From positions 86,638,721-86,702,720 of the forward strand of contig NC_052357.1 in the NCBI RefSeq assembly GCF_009727055.1: a stretch of 64,000 nucleotides of DNA, read 5' to 3'. The position numbers and the translations under genes were made by a program. Shown in pieces: positions 47,441-59,638 of this stretch. The stretch comes from Benincasa hispida (Eukaryota; Streptophyta; Magnoliopsida; Cucurbitales; Cucurbitaceae). Each line of letters starts with the position of its first letter. The stretch's first letter is position 1. A model generated the notes under the pieces. It ran no database searches and was not told the origin of the DNA. It saw only the letters and a program-made list of their open reading frames with translations.

Positions 47441-49225
47441 TCAACACGAATTTCTACCACTAAGATGTTTGTAGAGGTTGGAGTTGGTTCATTAGAACAT
47501 CATGAACGTTAGAGACCCACTTGAATTAATCTACATATTTTCAAGGTATTTAAAACTAAAGTTCAAAGAAGATGAGTATTCTATATTTTAATCATATATG
47601 TGATTTATGTGTTTGAAAACTGATTGTTAAAATATATTTAATATTACTTTTTACATTTGATCTAATCAAATTGTAAAACTCATACAAAGTTTTATGTGAG
47701 CATTAAAACTAAAATTTTCAGTAGTGGTTTGAAGTATTTGTGAGTTTTTTTTTTTTTTTTCCTTTTTTTCCTTTTTAGCCTTATTTGCAATTTGGGTTTA
47801 CATCTTTTGTTGGTTAATTTGAGACTTTGCATTCTTTGTTGGCTTATTATAAAATTAAAGGGAAATCTTTTACAACTATTAATTATGTATTTGAGTGGAT
47901 TAGGTCGTTTTTTGTCTCCAAGTTTCTCAAGCATATTGAATTTGTTTAGACATATACTTGTTGGACTCCAAACCCCACTATTTGCAAATTCACATACTCT
48001 ATATGTGCATGGGTCTTCATCACAAATTTTTTTGCGTTGATGATGAGTATTTCATGTGTTATGAATAAAAGTTAAATTGTTCAATAATAAAATTTAGGTT
48101 TGAGAAACTTAAATACCCTTATTTTGAGTGTTCTAAAATAGAATATTGAAATATTTCATGACTTTAAATTTGTACTTCAATTTGATATGTATATGCCAAA
48201 TATGCTATATACTTTTATGTGTATGTTTAAAATTATTATATAAAATATGTCATTTAAATTAAAATTTATCATAGAATGTAAATTACATGTATTATTTTTA
48301 AATTAATTTATATTTTTGAAAGATTTGATTGATATGTTTTCCGAATCAATTCATATTTCTATATCTTTGAATAATTATTATATATGAAAAATTAAATTAG
48401 GATATTTATTTTTTTGATTGGATTGCATACTTCTAGATAAAATTTGAGTTTCTTTTAAATATGATTATAATTATTCAAAATTATCTTTAACTCTATTTGC
48501 AAAGATTCAAGATATTAAAGATCATTTCTTAAAGTGAATTTGTTTTAATAAGATTAACAATGCACTTAGATTCATTAATTTATTAACGATTAAGAGGACT
48601 GTAAGGGAACACCTCTACTTGGGAACTAACCTGGGAGTTGAATTAGTTAATTTTTGTTTACAAGATTAGAATTGAAATTTATTTGATTGTTAAATATTTA
48701 AATTAATCTCATATGGATATGGTGGTGCATGTAGCATGAAGACATTTTGAATTGGACACGTGATGTGCATGTAGCATGAAGTAGGTGGAGTAGATGGAGT
48801 TGGTAGAACTTGGCAACATGCATGCTTGATACGTGGCAAAGAGAGAAATGAAATGATGATTGTATGGAATGGAAAATTATGAAGAATATTTTGAGAGATA
48901 TGATGATTGTATGGAATGTAAAATTATGAAGAATGATGAATATATTGGTATTGATGAGACAAAAGTTTAATATAATAAATGTGTTTGAAATAATGATGAG
49001 AACTTTTGGCAAATCGAAAGATAATAAAAGAAACTAAAGAAGTTGTTGAATTATAAAATTTGGTCAATGAAATTTGATGTAAATAAAGTAGTTATTGGAA
49101 ATATTAAAATGCTAGGAACTTTGAATTTTGTTGGAGAAATGAAGAACTCTTTATTCTATTTCACAGAGTACAAGTTCTCTTATGGCAAAGACTCAAAAGA
49201 CTCGGTAGTAAAACTTATGTCCCTA
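47441..49225. other. AT-rich DNA with short direct repeats
   Basis: No gene recognised. Duplicated blocks include TGCATGTAGCATGAAG at about 48726 and 48768, and a block ATGATTGTATGGAATG plus AAAATTATGAAGAAT at about 48855 and 48903. Confidence 0.45.
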
Positions 49226-49645
49226 GATTCATACTGTTGGGTTTTATGTCCTAAAATCTCGCAATTTGTAAAATAATAAACATCTTCTATAATCAATATA
49301 CTTGTTATTGATTTCATAATTTGTGCGAAAGTCTAAATCCAATAAACTAAGACCCATGACTATTGTATGAGTACTTGAACTTTATGTGGAGACATAAGAG
49401 TGGATCAAGTTTGAGTAAATAGACAAAATGATCTATGGTACGTGAATGAGGTTAGGTACCTTATTCTGGTAACACCATTGGATGCAGCCTACTCTGTAGT
49501 TGTTACAAATAGTTGTAAAGTGCTACATACAATGTGATCCTAATACGTACATGTTATGACATGAAGAGTTGAGGTGTCCTATGCAATGAGTTTGCATAAG
49601 ATTAGGACCAAGAAATAAGTCACTATTACTTTATAATGATGTTTA
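49226..49645 (+). repeat. Plus-oriented Copia LTR fragment
   Basis: Starts TGTTGGGTTTTATGTCC, the usual start of this LTR group read in the plus direction, and is cut by the opposite-oriented LTR that begins at 49646. Confidence 0.5.
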
Positions 49646-51820
49646 TGAAGGAAATTAGAAACGAAGATTTCCATGAGCAACGGAACAAGACTATTCCAAA
49701 TTACAATCATGAATCAACAAAACATTTACAGACGACTTAAAAAAAAACGGTTATGCAATTCATACAGAAATTACAACATGTAAAATATAAAGGAACAGAG
49801 AGTAAAACTCTACACACATAGGCAGAGCGTCTCCACGCTCCGATGCGCACTCTAATCAAATAACAGCGACCACGAACACTCGATCTACACGACCGCAACA
49901 CTGACGAACACAACACAAACACTTCGCGCTCATCCTCAACAATCTCCTTGGTTACGAACTCCTCCACAACACGAACGACCTTCACAACACCACGAATGAA
50001 CTCCAGAAAACCGACGGTGTCGAGTTGAGTCTGATACCACCAACAAGGCAACCTTGGTATTCTCAGTGTGAGAATCTAGAGGGTGGCGCTCTGTTCGGAC
50101 ACTTGTTATGAGGCAGACGAAGGGAGGAAACAACGATCGCGTACACGACTGGACAAATGGGAGATGGTGAGACTTATCGTATAGGTCGTACTCAATCGTT
50201 TAGATAAAGCTATGCGATCGTTTAGCTCTATCGTTAGCTCGGTCTGTCACGTACAAACTTTACACGATCGTTTACCTTGGGCAATACGTCTATCAAAGCT
50301 ATGCGATCGTTTAGTAAAACTGCACGATTGTTTTAGCTCGCCCAGTCGTCATTTAGTAAATCTGTATTTACTTGACGACCCGTGAGTTTCTTTGCACGAG
50401 AGACAAAAACTCAAAAACTTTTTTCAATCGTTTGTAAAACCTCATTTTTTAAAAAATAGGAAACCAATTTTCTTTTAACTCAGGTTACCATGATTCCAAT
50501 AACCACCTACTACTTTGGTTATTTAAAAGAAAAACAATTAATTATCTAATAACTAATATTATTATAAACATAAATGATAACAAACTTATCATACTATATT
50601 TATAACCTATAATTTTAATATTTCATCTCATGAAACATATAAACCATAGTTCTTTTTCCATTCCATGGTATATGTAAATCTCATTTACATCAATCCTCCA
50701 CTAGATGTATCTTATATATCATACCGATTATATCATATATAATCAAAATACCTCTTGTCAATTTGAACATTTCAAATCAATACCAAGAATTGACACTCAA
50801 CAGAATCCAAGCTACCAAGGGAACCTTATGAACCTGTAGATCCGAAGCTCCAACGGTACGTGAATAATTGACTAAACTCTTTAGTCACGGGATCCACCAT
50901 CCGTTAACTGCCAGTCACTTCATTAAAGATTGACAACTAAACTCTCCTCACTACAGATATATTATGTGTCCATCTTAACCAATCAGCAGTGCGATAACCC
51001 TTCACAGATCACTCGTAAGTACAGCTGAGCCAACTGTTATGCCCCTATAGTTACATCTGTCTCCTTAAGTACCACAGACCCTCAAATGAACATAAGTCAT
51101 AGTCCTACTATGACTGAGTCTTCTCTTCCAAAGAGAAATTGTGGCCACTATGTTCAAGCCCTAGAATTAGCCTTTATGGGAACAATCTTTCTACTTATCC
51201 CTGCTTCGAGAAAGGAGTGAATTCCATCTTGTGGATTGAGTTCCCAGCTCCCAGATTAGACAAGTCCCCAAAAAGGTAGGCATGTTGAGTTGGCAATCTG
51301 GACTCGCACCCATACTAATCAAAGGACCGACCTCAAAGTTAGGAGTTCCCAAAACACTCAGGATTGAGGTCGTGTCACCTATGGTCATTTAGGTAAGATG
51401 CAAGTCTCTAGTATCAACGGCGTTATATACAGAGTCTAGTCATCTCGTGGTCCAGGTCTTATATAAACTCTTTGTATAGGACACCCCCACTCCACATCTT
51501 CATATGAATAGTTAGGATCGACCATCTGTAGTAGTTTACAACACTTGCAAACCTCTACAAAGTGGGTCGTATCCGTAGTGTCACCAGGATCAGGTATCCC
51601 ACCTTAATCATTATACTACAGATCAATTTAGGTTATCACTTAAGGCATGATCCACTTGTATATCACATATACATGCTTAAGTTCACATAAGATAACCAAG
51701 GAGCTTTGTTTATTGGATATGAGTAAATTTCAGAATTAAATAACAATTATTTTATTCATTGAACAATGTGTATCTTTACAAAACAACAAGACTCTGGGAG
51801 AATTAGGACACCAATCCCAA
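49646..51820 (-). repeat. 3' LTR of the pol-deleted Copia element
   Basis: About 2.2 kb. It matches 55110-56661 closely from its start to about 51155 (e.g. TACCATGATTCCAATAACC versus TACCATGATCCAATAACC), then extends through sequence lost from the other copy. The inner end lies near GGACACCAATCCCAA (about 51806-51820). A CGATCG-word cluster is at 50155-50365. Confidence 0.75.
50155..50365. repeat. CGATCG-word cluster 1 (left LTR)
   Basis: About six variants of CGATCGTTTA(G/C) in about 200 bp, for example GCGATCGTTTAG at about 50214 and 50303 and ACGATCGTTTAC at 50264, plus decayed forms (CAATCGTTTAG, ACGATTGTTTTAG). Confidence 0.75.
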
Positions 51821-52407
51821 TTCTGGCTGTTATTGCCGTACTGAACATTTGGTCTTTTAGCTGTTGTTGCCGTACTGAACATTTCAATGTTAAACAAGGC
51901 TTTTATGACTAACGTCCTTAGTATATATAAGTTATTTTCCATTGAACCATAACCAATCTCCATTCCATTCTTGAAAATAAACACTTTATTCTTAGAAAAG
52001 GAGATAGTGTAGCTTTGTTCAATGAGACAAGAAACCGAGATTAAGTTCCTCTTAATATGAGGAACTACAAAAACATTATCCAGTAACAGATAACGTTTCT
52101 TGTCAATAAATAACTTCAGCCTGTCTACAACAACAGCTAAAACAACCTCACCATTATTGACTCGAAGAGTCATCTCTCCCTGTGGCAACGTTTGCCAGGA
52201 ACTAAATCCTTGGTAAGAGGAACTGACATGATTGGTAGCACCTGAATCAAGGATCCAGACAGAATCATCATTCTTTATCAGACATGTCTCCAAGACCAAT
52301 AAATCATATTTAGTGTCTTGTCTCCTCTTTTGGAGAGTAGTGGAATGGATGTCATTTACCACGAAATTCGTTTCACACGATTCTTTCCACTGTAATAAAT
52401 CGATCAT
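51821..52407 (-). pseudogene. Copia protease/GAG-pre-integrase fragment
   Basis: Part of a 223-codon minus-strand ORF that runs on into the LTR to 51736. It keeps the aspartic protease motif (VWILDSGATNHVSSSYQGFS) and the following TLRVNNGEVVLAVVVDRLKL block. It also has VPHIKRNLISVSCLIEQSY and GYGSMENNLYILRT. The coding sequence then jumps to LTR-derived codons (CKDTHCSMNKIIVI), showing that integrase, RT and RNase H were deleted. A 34-bp imperfect duplication (about 51824-51890) marks the deletion edge. Confidence 0.82.
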
Positions 52408-54145
52408 TTTTAAAAACTTTAAACGGAAATACTAATGTGTTGTTGAAAAGAAAAACACATTGACCTACATTAGGTTTTAAGCAAATACCCATTGTAAAAC
52501 AAAACAACATCCAATAAGGTTTTAGCAAAACTAACATGAACCCCATGTGACATCTAGTTTCGCAATGACGCTTCAAAGGTTTAGGACAAAAGCCGCCGAA
52601 GAGAGGTCAGTTATCCTTCCTTTGAATTGAGAAGATCTCAATCAATCATTAATACCAGAACAACTCTTGTTTCTATAACGATTATCCATCATTGATTTGG
52701 CCAAGAGATCATTAACTTATTTAACAATCTCCCGTAAGTGTGACCCGCCATTTTAAACCCTAAAGATCCGTCCCAAAAGGCCAATCCGAAGGGAAAAAAT
52801 CCGATTGGGGAAAAATCTAAAGCAACTCTATCTATTTCTGAAGTTCACCTTGATATTGACCAATTGCACAAAACCCATCCGAAGGGGGCCGCTCCGAAGG
52901 CGACACGAGGGCGTACAGAATGATCTTACGGTGTGAACCAATGACAGAGACCATAGGACGTGTTGACACATACCCTTCACCCACTTACTATAAATACTCT
53001 CTCCGTCCACCTTGATATTGACTCATGCAAACACCATCCGAAGGGGGATGCATCCTAGGGCATCTCGAGGCCAAGCATGAATTTCACAGTGTGAACATAT
53101 AGGGAGAAACGTGAGTGAAAGCATAGACATATCTGATACGCCTCCTCCTCCCATTGAGTATTTTATAACCTTGGGTTTAACTTACTTAAAAAAAACACGG
53201 CTAAAGATTTTAACTAAGTGACTTTTAGGTTTTCCCAAGAGTAGCTTTTACCTTGGATAGTTGAACAACTTTTGATCATCATCCATTAAACTCTTTAACG
53301 GAGTCTTTGACCAATACATCGCATGCTTGTTGAAAATTTATCTAATTCACCTTTGCAGGTAGGTTCCCAAGTAGGGGTATTACGTTTCCGTCAACTTAAG
53401 AATCCCAGCCTAGCCAGAACCCGTCTTAGACAAAAGGTCCCTTATAGATAGGTTTACAACAAATTTAATCTTTTATTCCAACCAATTTAATCCTATTAAA
53501 CCGATTTTAAAAGATTAATCTAGGTTACTAAACTCTTTAGAATCACTTGAACTTAGGTGTATCTCAAACCAATTTTAAAACCTTTTTAAAGCACTTGAGT
53601 TCACCCTAGCATGCAACTCTAAATTATTGATTTTAGGTCTAATTTCCTTTATAACACTTATAAACGGAAACAACCACAATGCTAAGCTAACACATGCAAG
53701 GCATTCACAACGATTATAAACAGCCTAAGTGTCATGCTCAATGCATTGTCTATTCATTGCTACTTCTTTTATATAACACTTATACAAAAACCACAAAGAA
53801 ACAAGCAAGATATGTTTCCATTCACCCTTAGACTATAGCATTTATAATAATAGAATGATGCATGATAATGCTTAATGCATGCAAAATATAACTCTTATAT
53901 TTCATGATGCATGCGCATGCTTTCAAGTAATTTCTTCATGCAATATTATAAAAATTATAATACATGTTGCATGAATAATTGCACAATCTAAGGTGGGTTT
54001 TTAACTATATGACAAACACTTTGGCATATAAGCACCATACATCACATGTATAAGTTATAAAAGTCGATGAACCGGGTAAAATTGCCTTAAAAATATATAA
54101 AAGAAAAGCTAACTATTACAAAGACAAGGTGTCTCGGGTTCAAAA
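52408..54145 (-). other. Former gag/leader region of the pol-deleted element, no clear gag
   Basis: Only short ORFs. The word TCCGAAGGG recurs (about 52784, 52877, 53036), and a block CACCTTGATATTGAC is duplicated at about 52846 and 53009. I could not recognise a capsid or zinc knuckle. Confidence 0.4.
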
Positions 54146-54149
54146 AGGC

Positions 54150-54790
54150 GAACCGGGTCTTGAATCGCTCGACAAAGCATTGGTTCTCCAACCATCCATC
54201 GTGTATTAAGCTCCCGCGATCGTCTACACGATAAAACAAACTTTTTGCTCTGTCGCTTACCAGCGCTCCCAGAACTAAACGATCATTTAGCATACACTAT
54301 ACGATCTTCTAGAAAAATTCGCACGATCGTTTATCTATTATTGCACGATCGTGTACCTTTATTAAGCGATGAAGCCTAAAGTACACGATTGCTTAGCACG
54401 CTCTGCACAGCGCCTGCCTTCCGCAATCGTCTAAATGACTACGATTCCGCGAAGCACCATCACCTAAGTGATCGCTTAACTAGCGTCTCCGTATCGTATA
54501 CGTGCGATCGCTTAGCTAAGCGATGAAGCTTGCTAACTACACGATCGTCTAGCGCACGCCTTCTACTAAACGACGAGCATTGCATTCTCTCACTACGATC
54601 ACCTACCTCCAGCGCCCACGCGATTGCGCAACCAACGCGACACGATATGGTAAACGATTTACCCCATCGCTTAGCATTAGCTAAATGATCGATTAGAAAA
54701 TACTATACGATCGTCTAGAACAAAAAATCTAAACGATCGCTTAGTAAAATCCCTACGATCGTTTACCTGAGGCTACACGATTCGACCAAC
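54150..54790. repeat. CGATCG-word cluster 2 (internal, about 640 bp)
   Basis: The densest cluster: roughly 25 variants of (A/G)CGATCG(T/C)(T/C)TA, such as ACGATCGTCTAG, GCGATCGCTTAG and ACGATCGTTTAC. Most are in one orientation, with some reversed (TAAACGATC, TAAGCGATG). Spacing is irregular at about 15-45 bp. It is strikingly richer in CpG than the AT-rich surroundings. Confidence 0.8.
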
Positions 54791-55109
54791 GCTTTATCTT
54801 CTTCTTCGTTGAGAACAACATCGCCATGCGCCGAAGCTTCATCACGAATAACTCGACAAACTCGAACTTTTTGAATTACAGACTCGATTGCAAAGTTAAT
54901 TTCACCCAAAACGCAAGGGCCTTTACAATTAACACTTTGTAATACCGAAAGCTTTAACAAAAAGGCAATTAAACCCGAAACGTTCATCACATTCATCCAC
55001 AAATGTAGAAAACGGTTAACTACAAATGCAGAAACCCATCGCGACTGTAAAAAGCGTTCAATTCAGATCTGTAATTTGGAATATCAGAGAACCTGGCTCT
55101 GATACCAAT

Positions 55110-56661
55110 TGAAGGAAATCAGAAACGAGGATTTCCATGAGCAGCGGAACAAGACTATTCCAAATTACAATCATGAATCAACAAAACATTTACAGTCGAC
55201 TTCAAACAAACGATTATGCAATTCATATAGAAATTACAGCATGTAAAATACAAAGGAATAGAGAGTAAAACTCTACACACATAGGCAGAAGCATCTTCAC
55301 GCTTCGATGCGCACTCTGATAAAACAACAGCGACCACGGACACTCGATCTCCATGATCGCAACACCGCACGAACATAGCACAAACATTTCACGCTCGTCC
55401 TCAACGATCTTCTTGGTCATTAACTCCTTCGCAACATGAACGGCCTCCACAGCACCACGAATGACCTTCAGAAAACCTCGATGGTGTCGAGTTGAGTCTG
55501 ACACCACCAACAAGGGGATCTTGGTATTCTCGATGTGAGAATCGAGAGGGTGGGATCTGTTCAAACTTGGTATGAGGCAGATGAAGGGAGGAAACAACGA
55601 TCGCGTATACGACTGGGCAAGTGGGAGATGGCTGAGACCTATCGTATAGGTTGATGCCTAATCGTTTAGATAAAGCTATGTGATCATCTAACAAAAGCTA
55701 TTCGATCGTTTAGCTCTATTTTTTAGTTTGATATGTCGCGTATAGACTTTACATGATCGTTTACCTTGGGCCAACGATCGTCTATCAAAGCTATGTGATC
55801 GTTTAGCTCGCACCTGCATGATCGTTTAGCTCGCCTAGCCATCGTTTAGTAAATCTGTATTTACTTGACGACTCGTGAGTTTCTTTGCGCGAGAGACAAA
55901 AACTCAAAAACTTTTTTCAATCGTTTGTAAAACCTCATTTTTTAGAAAATAGGAAACTAATTTTCTTTTAAACTCACGGTTACCATGATCCAATAACCAC
56001 CCACTACTTTGGTTATTTAAAAGAAAAAGAATTAATTCTAACCTATATTATAAACATAAATGATAACCAACTTATCATACTATATTTATAACCTATAGTT
56101 TTAATATTTCATCTCATGAAACATATAAACCATAGTTCTTTTTCTATTCCATGGTATATGTAAATCTCATTTACATCAATCCTCCACTAGATGTATCTTA
56201 TATATCATACCGATTATATCATATATAATCAAAATACCTCTTGTCAATTTGAACATTTCAAATCAACACCAAGAACTGACACTCAACAGAATCCAAGCTA
56301 CCAAGGTACCTTATGGACCTGTAGATCCGAAGCTCTAACGGTACGTGAATAACCGACTAAACTCTTTAGTCACGGGATCCACCATCCGTTAACTGCCAGA
56401 CACTCAACTAAAGATCGACAGCTGAACTCTCCTCACTACAGATATATTATGTGTCCATCTTAATCAATCAGCAGTGCGACAACCCTTCACAGATCGCTTG
56501 TAAGTACAACTGGGCCAATAACCGTTATGCATATGTAGTTACATCTGTCTCCTTAACTACCACTGATCCCTCAAATGAACATAAGTCACAGTCCTACTAT
56601 GACTGAGTCTTCTCTTCCAAAGAGAAGTTGTGGCCACTATGTTCAAGCCCCATAATCAGCC
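55110..56661 (-). repeat. 5' LTR of the pol-deleted Copia element, outer part displaced
   Basis: Aligns with 49646-51155. At 56662 it is interrupted by a solo LTR and continues only for about 16 bases past 58331 (CTTATGGGAGCAATCT) before similarity ends. Confidence 0.8.
55595..55860. repeat. CGATCG-word cluster 3 (right LTR)
   Basis: The counterpart of cluster 1 with its own substitutions: TCGATCGTTTAG, ATGATCGTTTAC, ACGATCGTCTAT, GTGATCGTTTAG and ATGATCGTTTAG. Several CpG sites are changed to TG or CA relative to the presumed word. Confidence 0.75.
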
Positions 56662-58326
56662 TGTTGGTTCGGAAAAATTTAAGGACGGATGGGGTTGTAC
56701 ATGCAATCATGCTTTAGACATGGCTTAATCTATGCGTTTACGCCCATGCATCAGAGGTCATGCGTCGGAATGAAAATGCGTTAATCTAGTGTGCAATGAC
56801 CATTTGTTCCTATCACAAGTTTTCTTACACTTGCGCCAAGTATAACGCGAACGTAAGTTTCTCGGGTAATCCGAGGTCGAACACAGGGACTTGTCACTCG
56901 ATAATGCTTGTGAAGCAATGCATTTGAGGCGATGAAAAGAAAAAATAAAAAGAAGAAGCTTAATGGATTTACACACTACTTCTACTCCTATCTAAACAGA
57001 TTGAGCAATAGAAGACTTGTGATGAGAATAGATAGATACACAACAACCATTAATGCATAGTGATGTTTATTTTCTTAAATCGCCTAAGTAATCCCAGCTC
57101 ATTGCACTAGCGCATCGCACACCTCTCGGTGGTCAGCCGCATGACTATATCTCTGTAGTGCATGGTTGCATCGAGCATAAGATTGTGCCTATCTCTAAGA
57201 ACAATACATACTTTACTTTAGTGCGTTCCATTTCTTACCTTCTCAGGTAGTTAGACGCGCCTATTTAACTTATAGACAAGCAATGTAACAACCCATAGAT
57301 AAGCGTTGTTACAACCTTTCACCAAGCAAAGAGGATTAACTCACTATACTCGCATAATGCACACCTCTCGATGGGTTGCTACATGCGTCCTATCTCTAGG
57401 CTACACGATTAAGTATGCGATCACCTTTGATAAATAAACGTTGAAGATAAACAATGATAGAGATAAAGATGATGAAGAAGATGGCATTGAAGGAATCAAG
57501 AGATGCATTGATTTCAAATCGTCTTATTATCTTAAGCTAAAATGTAATACAATACAGAGGTTAGAAGAGAAATGAAGGACTGTGCATTAAGGCTGTCGGT
57601 GGTGCCATGGATGAATGGTGGAGATCTCTCTCGAGCTCTATCTCCGGCGAAAGCTCCGGTCGTCACTCGGTCTAGTTTGTGGAGGTGAAGAATTCTCACT
57701 GAAAATCTTGCTCAAGCTCTCATCTGTGATCGCAAACCTCTGCCTTGAGGCAGAAGTTCGGATGTCTTGAAATGAAGGTTCAAAAGGCTATTTATAGAGT
57801 TTAAATGCTGACAGCTATCATGATTGTGTTATAGCTCACTGCTGCTTTTGTCGCGGTATGGGCAATGTCACATTGTCTTATCTTGTTGATACTCCCAAGG
57901 TATGCATCCGAGCTTGATTCAGCTGAAGTATGAACACGTTCTACCGATCTTGCGATCATCCTTCTATTATGGTTGTCACTCCGTGGCTGCAATTTCCAAT
58001 TGATCACCGCAACTTCCATGCGATGGACGCATGCGATCCAACTTTCAGTGCATGCATTTGTCTTTGAAATCGCTTGGTTTCAGCGCATGCATTTGTCTGT
58101 GATTGCTTATTTCAAACGCATGTGTTTGATTCCTGCGATAGCTACAAAAATAGACACTTTGGCATGGAGTAACGCATAATATTGGGGTCAGTGAGGATTT
58201 AGGTGCTAATCGACGTAAAACTCAATTTTTCGCAAATGCTAAGTATTATCACCGCATTTTCTACTTATTAGCCCTCATGATTCTAAATAAAAGGCGTATA
58301 ATAATTGGCATTTCTGCCAGTTATCA
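56662..58326. mobile_element. Solo LTR (1665 bp) nested in the Copia LTR
   Basis: Starts TGTTGGTTCGG, ends CCAGTTATCA, and is flanked by perfect 5-bp duplications CAGCC (56657-56661 and 58327-58331). The uninterrupted site is seen in the other LTR (TTAGCCTTTATGGG, about 51167-51180). It has no internal coding region. GGTCGAACACAGGGAC near 56874 is a phrase I associate with gypsy LTRs. Another possibility is a short non-coding LTR-like element. Confidence 0.85.
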
Positions 58327-58347
58327 CAGCCCTTATGGGAGCAATCT

Positions 58348-59638
58348 CTAAATAAAACGCATGTGGCTGAGGGATTTGGTTTAGTGATTCGAGGATAAAA
58401 CAGATATTTGACCCAGTCGTTATTACGAACAACTTGTGAAGGGTCGACTTGTTGATTATGGTTAAATCATGTGGACATAATATCTATAGTGAGGGGAGTG
58501 CAACTATGGGCTTTAGTGGAGTGACCCATTAGTTAACGAATGGAGATTAATTTGGTCTAATGAGTTTAGCCAATTAATCTCGGATCGTTGGAGCCCACGA
58601 TCTGTAGGTCCAGTAGGTCCCCCTACTAGCTCGTAACGGACTAGGTTTAGAATAGCGTGATAAGTTAATTTGAAACGTTCAAACTAGAATTAAGGGAATC
58701 AGTAATTATATGAGATATAATTACATGTTTAATTTTAGAATTAAATGGAATGGAAGAATTTATATATTTAAATATGATTTAAATATATAAAGATGAATAT
58801 GTATTAAAATTAATTTAATATTTGATATTAAAGTAATTAATTTATGAAATTAATTAGATTTTTCATTTTCTAAAATCAAAATAGATTTTATAAAATCAAA
58901 TTTTGATTTTGTGATAAAATTAGAAAAAGTAAAAAAAACAAAATACTAAAATGGAAAAAAAAAAGATTTTCCATTATCCATCTTTTAAGTAGCTTACACA
59001 TAATGCATCTTCTTGGCCTTGTCTTCTCCAGGCATGAGCTGCAACTCATACAACTCTTTTCTTTGCATGTTGATCTGCAATATAATGAAGATATTTGAGT
59101 GAAAATCGGACATGCAATCTATAGAGATTTTGAAAGAAATTTTGGTTTGAAGAAAGAATTCTTCAGCTAGTTTTCTACAGTGAGCATTTCTCCTTCTTCC
59201 ATTGATTCAAGCTTGTTTTGAGTCCCACAACTCAATCTAGAGCACCAAGAGAATAGTGAGGAAGATCTTGAGGTGGTCTATAACAAGATATGGAGAAGAT
59301 AGCAGTTGGTGAATGAGCTTTGAAGAAGTTCTACAAGAGGTATGTCTTGAAACTCACCTGTTTCTGCAAAAACATGCTTTATATTTTGCCAAAATTAGTA
59401 ACTTTGAGTGCTTAGATGATCCTTGTACTTCTGTTGTTGTTGATACAATCCTACACATACTAAACCTCCTTTATATAGAGATAGGAAGCTTACCATGCAT
59501 TACATTAGCTAGACACATTATAAGACACATTAGTACATAAGATGACACTTAAAGTTTAAAAGCCAAACATTTGTACAATACATTGAAACTTAAATTTGAC
59601 ATGCGTACAACATTTTGTCTTCATTTGGATTTTTTTGT
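58348..59638 (+). repeat. Plus-oriented Copia LTR fragment and flank
   Basis: Sequence at 58500-58700 (GGGAGTGCAACTATGGGC, ATCGTTGGAGCCCACGATCT) is the reverse-orientation relative of LTRs at 50820-51080. The end near 59230-59300 (GAGCACCAAGAGAATAGTG) resembles the 3' end of such LTRs. It may be the other half of the LTR beginning at 49226; unproven. Confidence 0.45.

Larger units (their letters stand above)
49646..58347 (-). mobile_element. Pol-deleted Copia retrotransposon with long LTRs, itself invaded
   Basis: Two long direct repeats, left 49646 to about 51820 and right from 55110, both start TGAAGGAAAT. Just inside the right one is a tRNA-Met PBS (TGGTATCAGAGCC on the minus strand, about 55095-55107). 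The 3.3-kb interior codes only for a Copia protease region next to the left LTR. Integrase, RT and RNase H are missing. The right LTR is interrupted by a solo LTR (56662-58326) and loses similarity near 58347. Confidence 0.8.

Noticed and set aside
49737..50133. ORFs in the left Copia LTR, with counterparts at 55155-55694
   Set aside because: They lie in LTR sequence and diverge as non-coding DNA between the two LTRs.
54150..54790. CRISPR array or true satellite
   Set aside because: Words are not separated by equal-length unique spacers, the unit is only about 10-12 bp, and the genome is plant nuclear.
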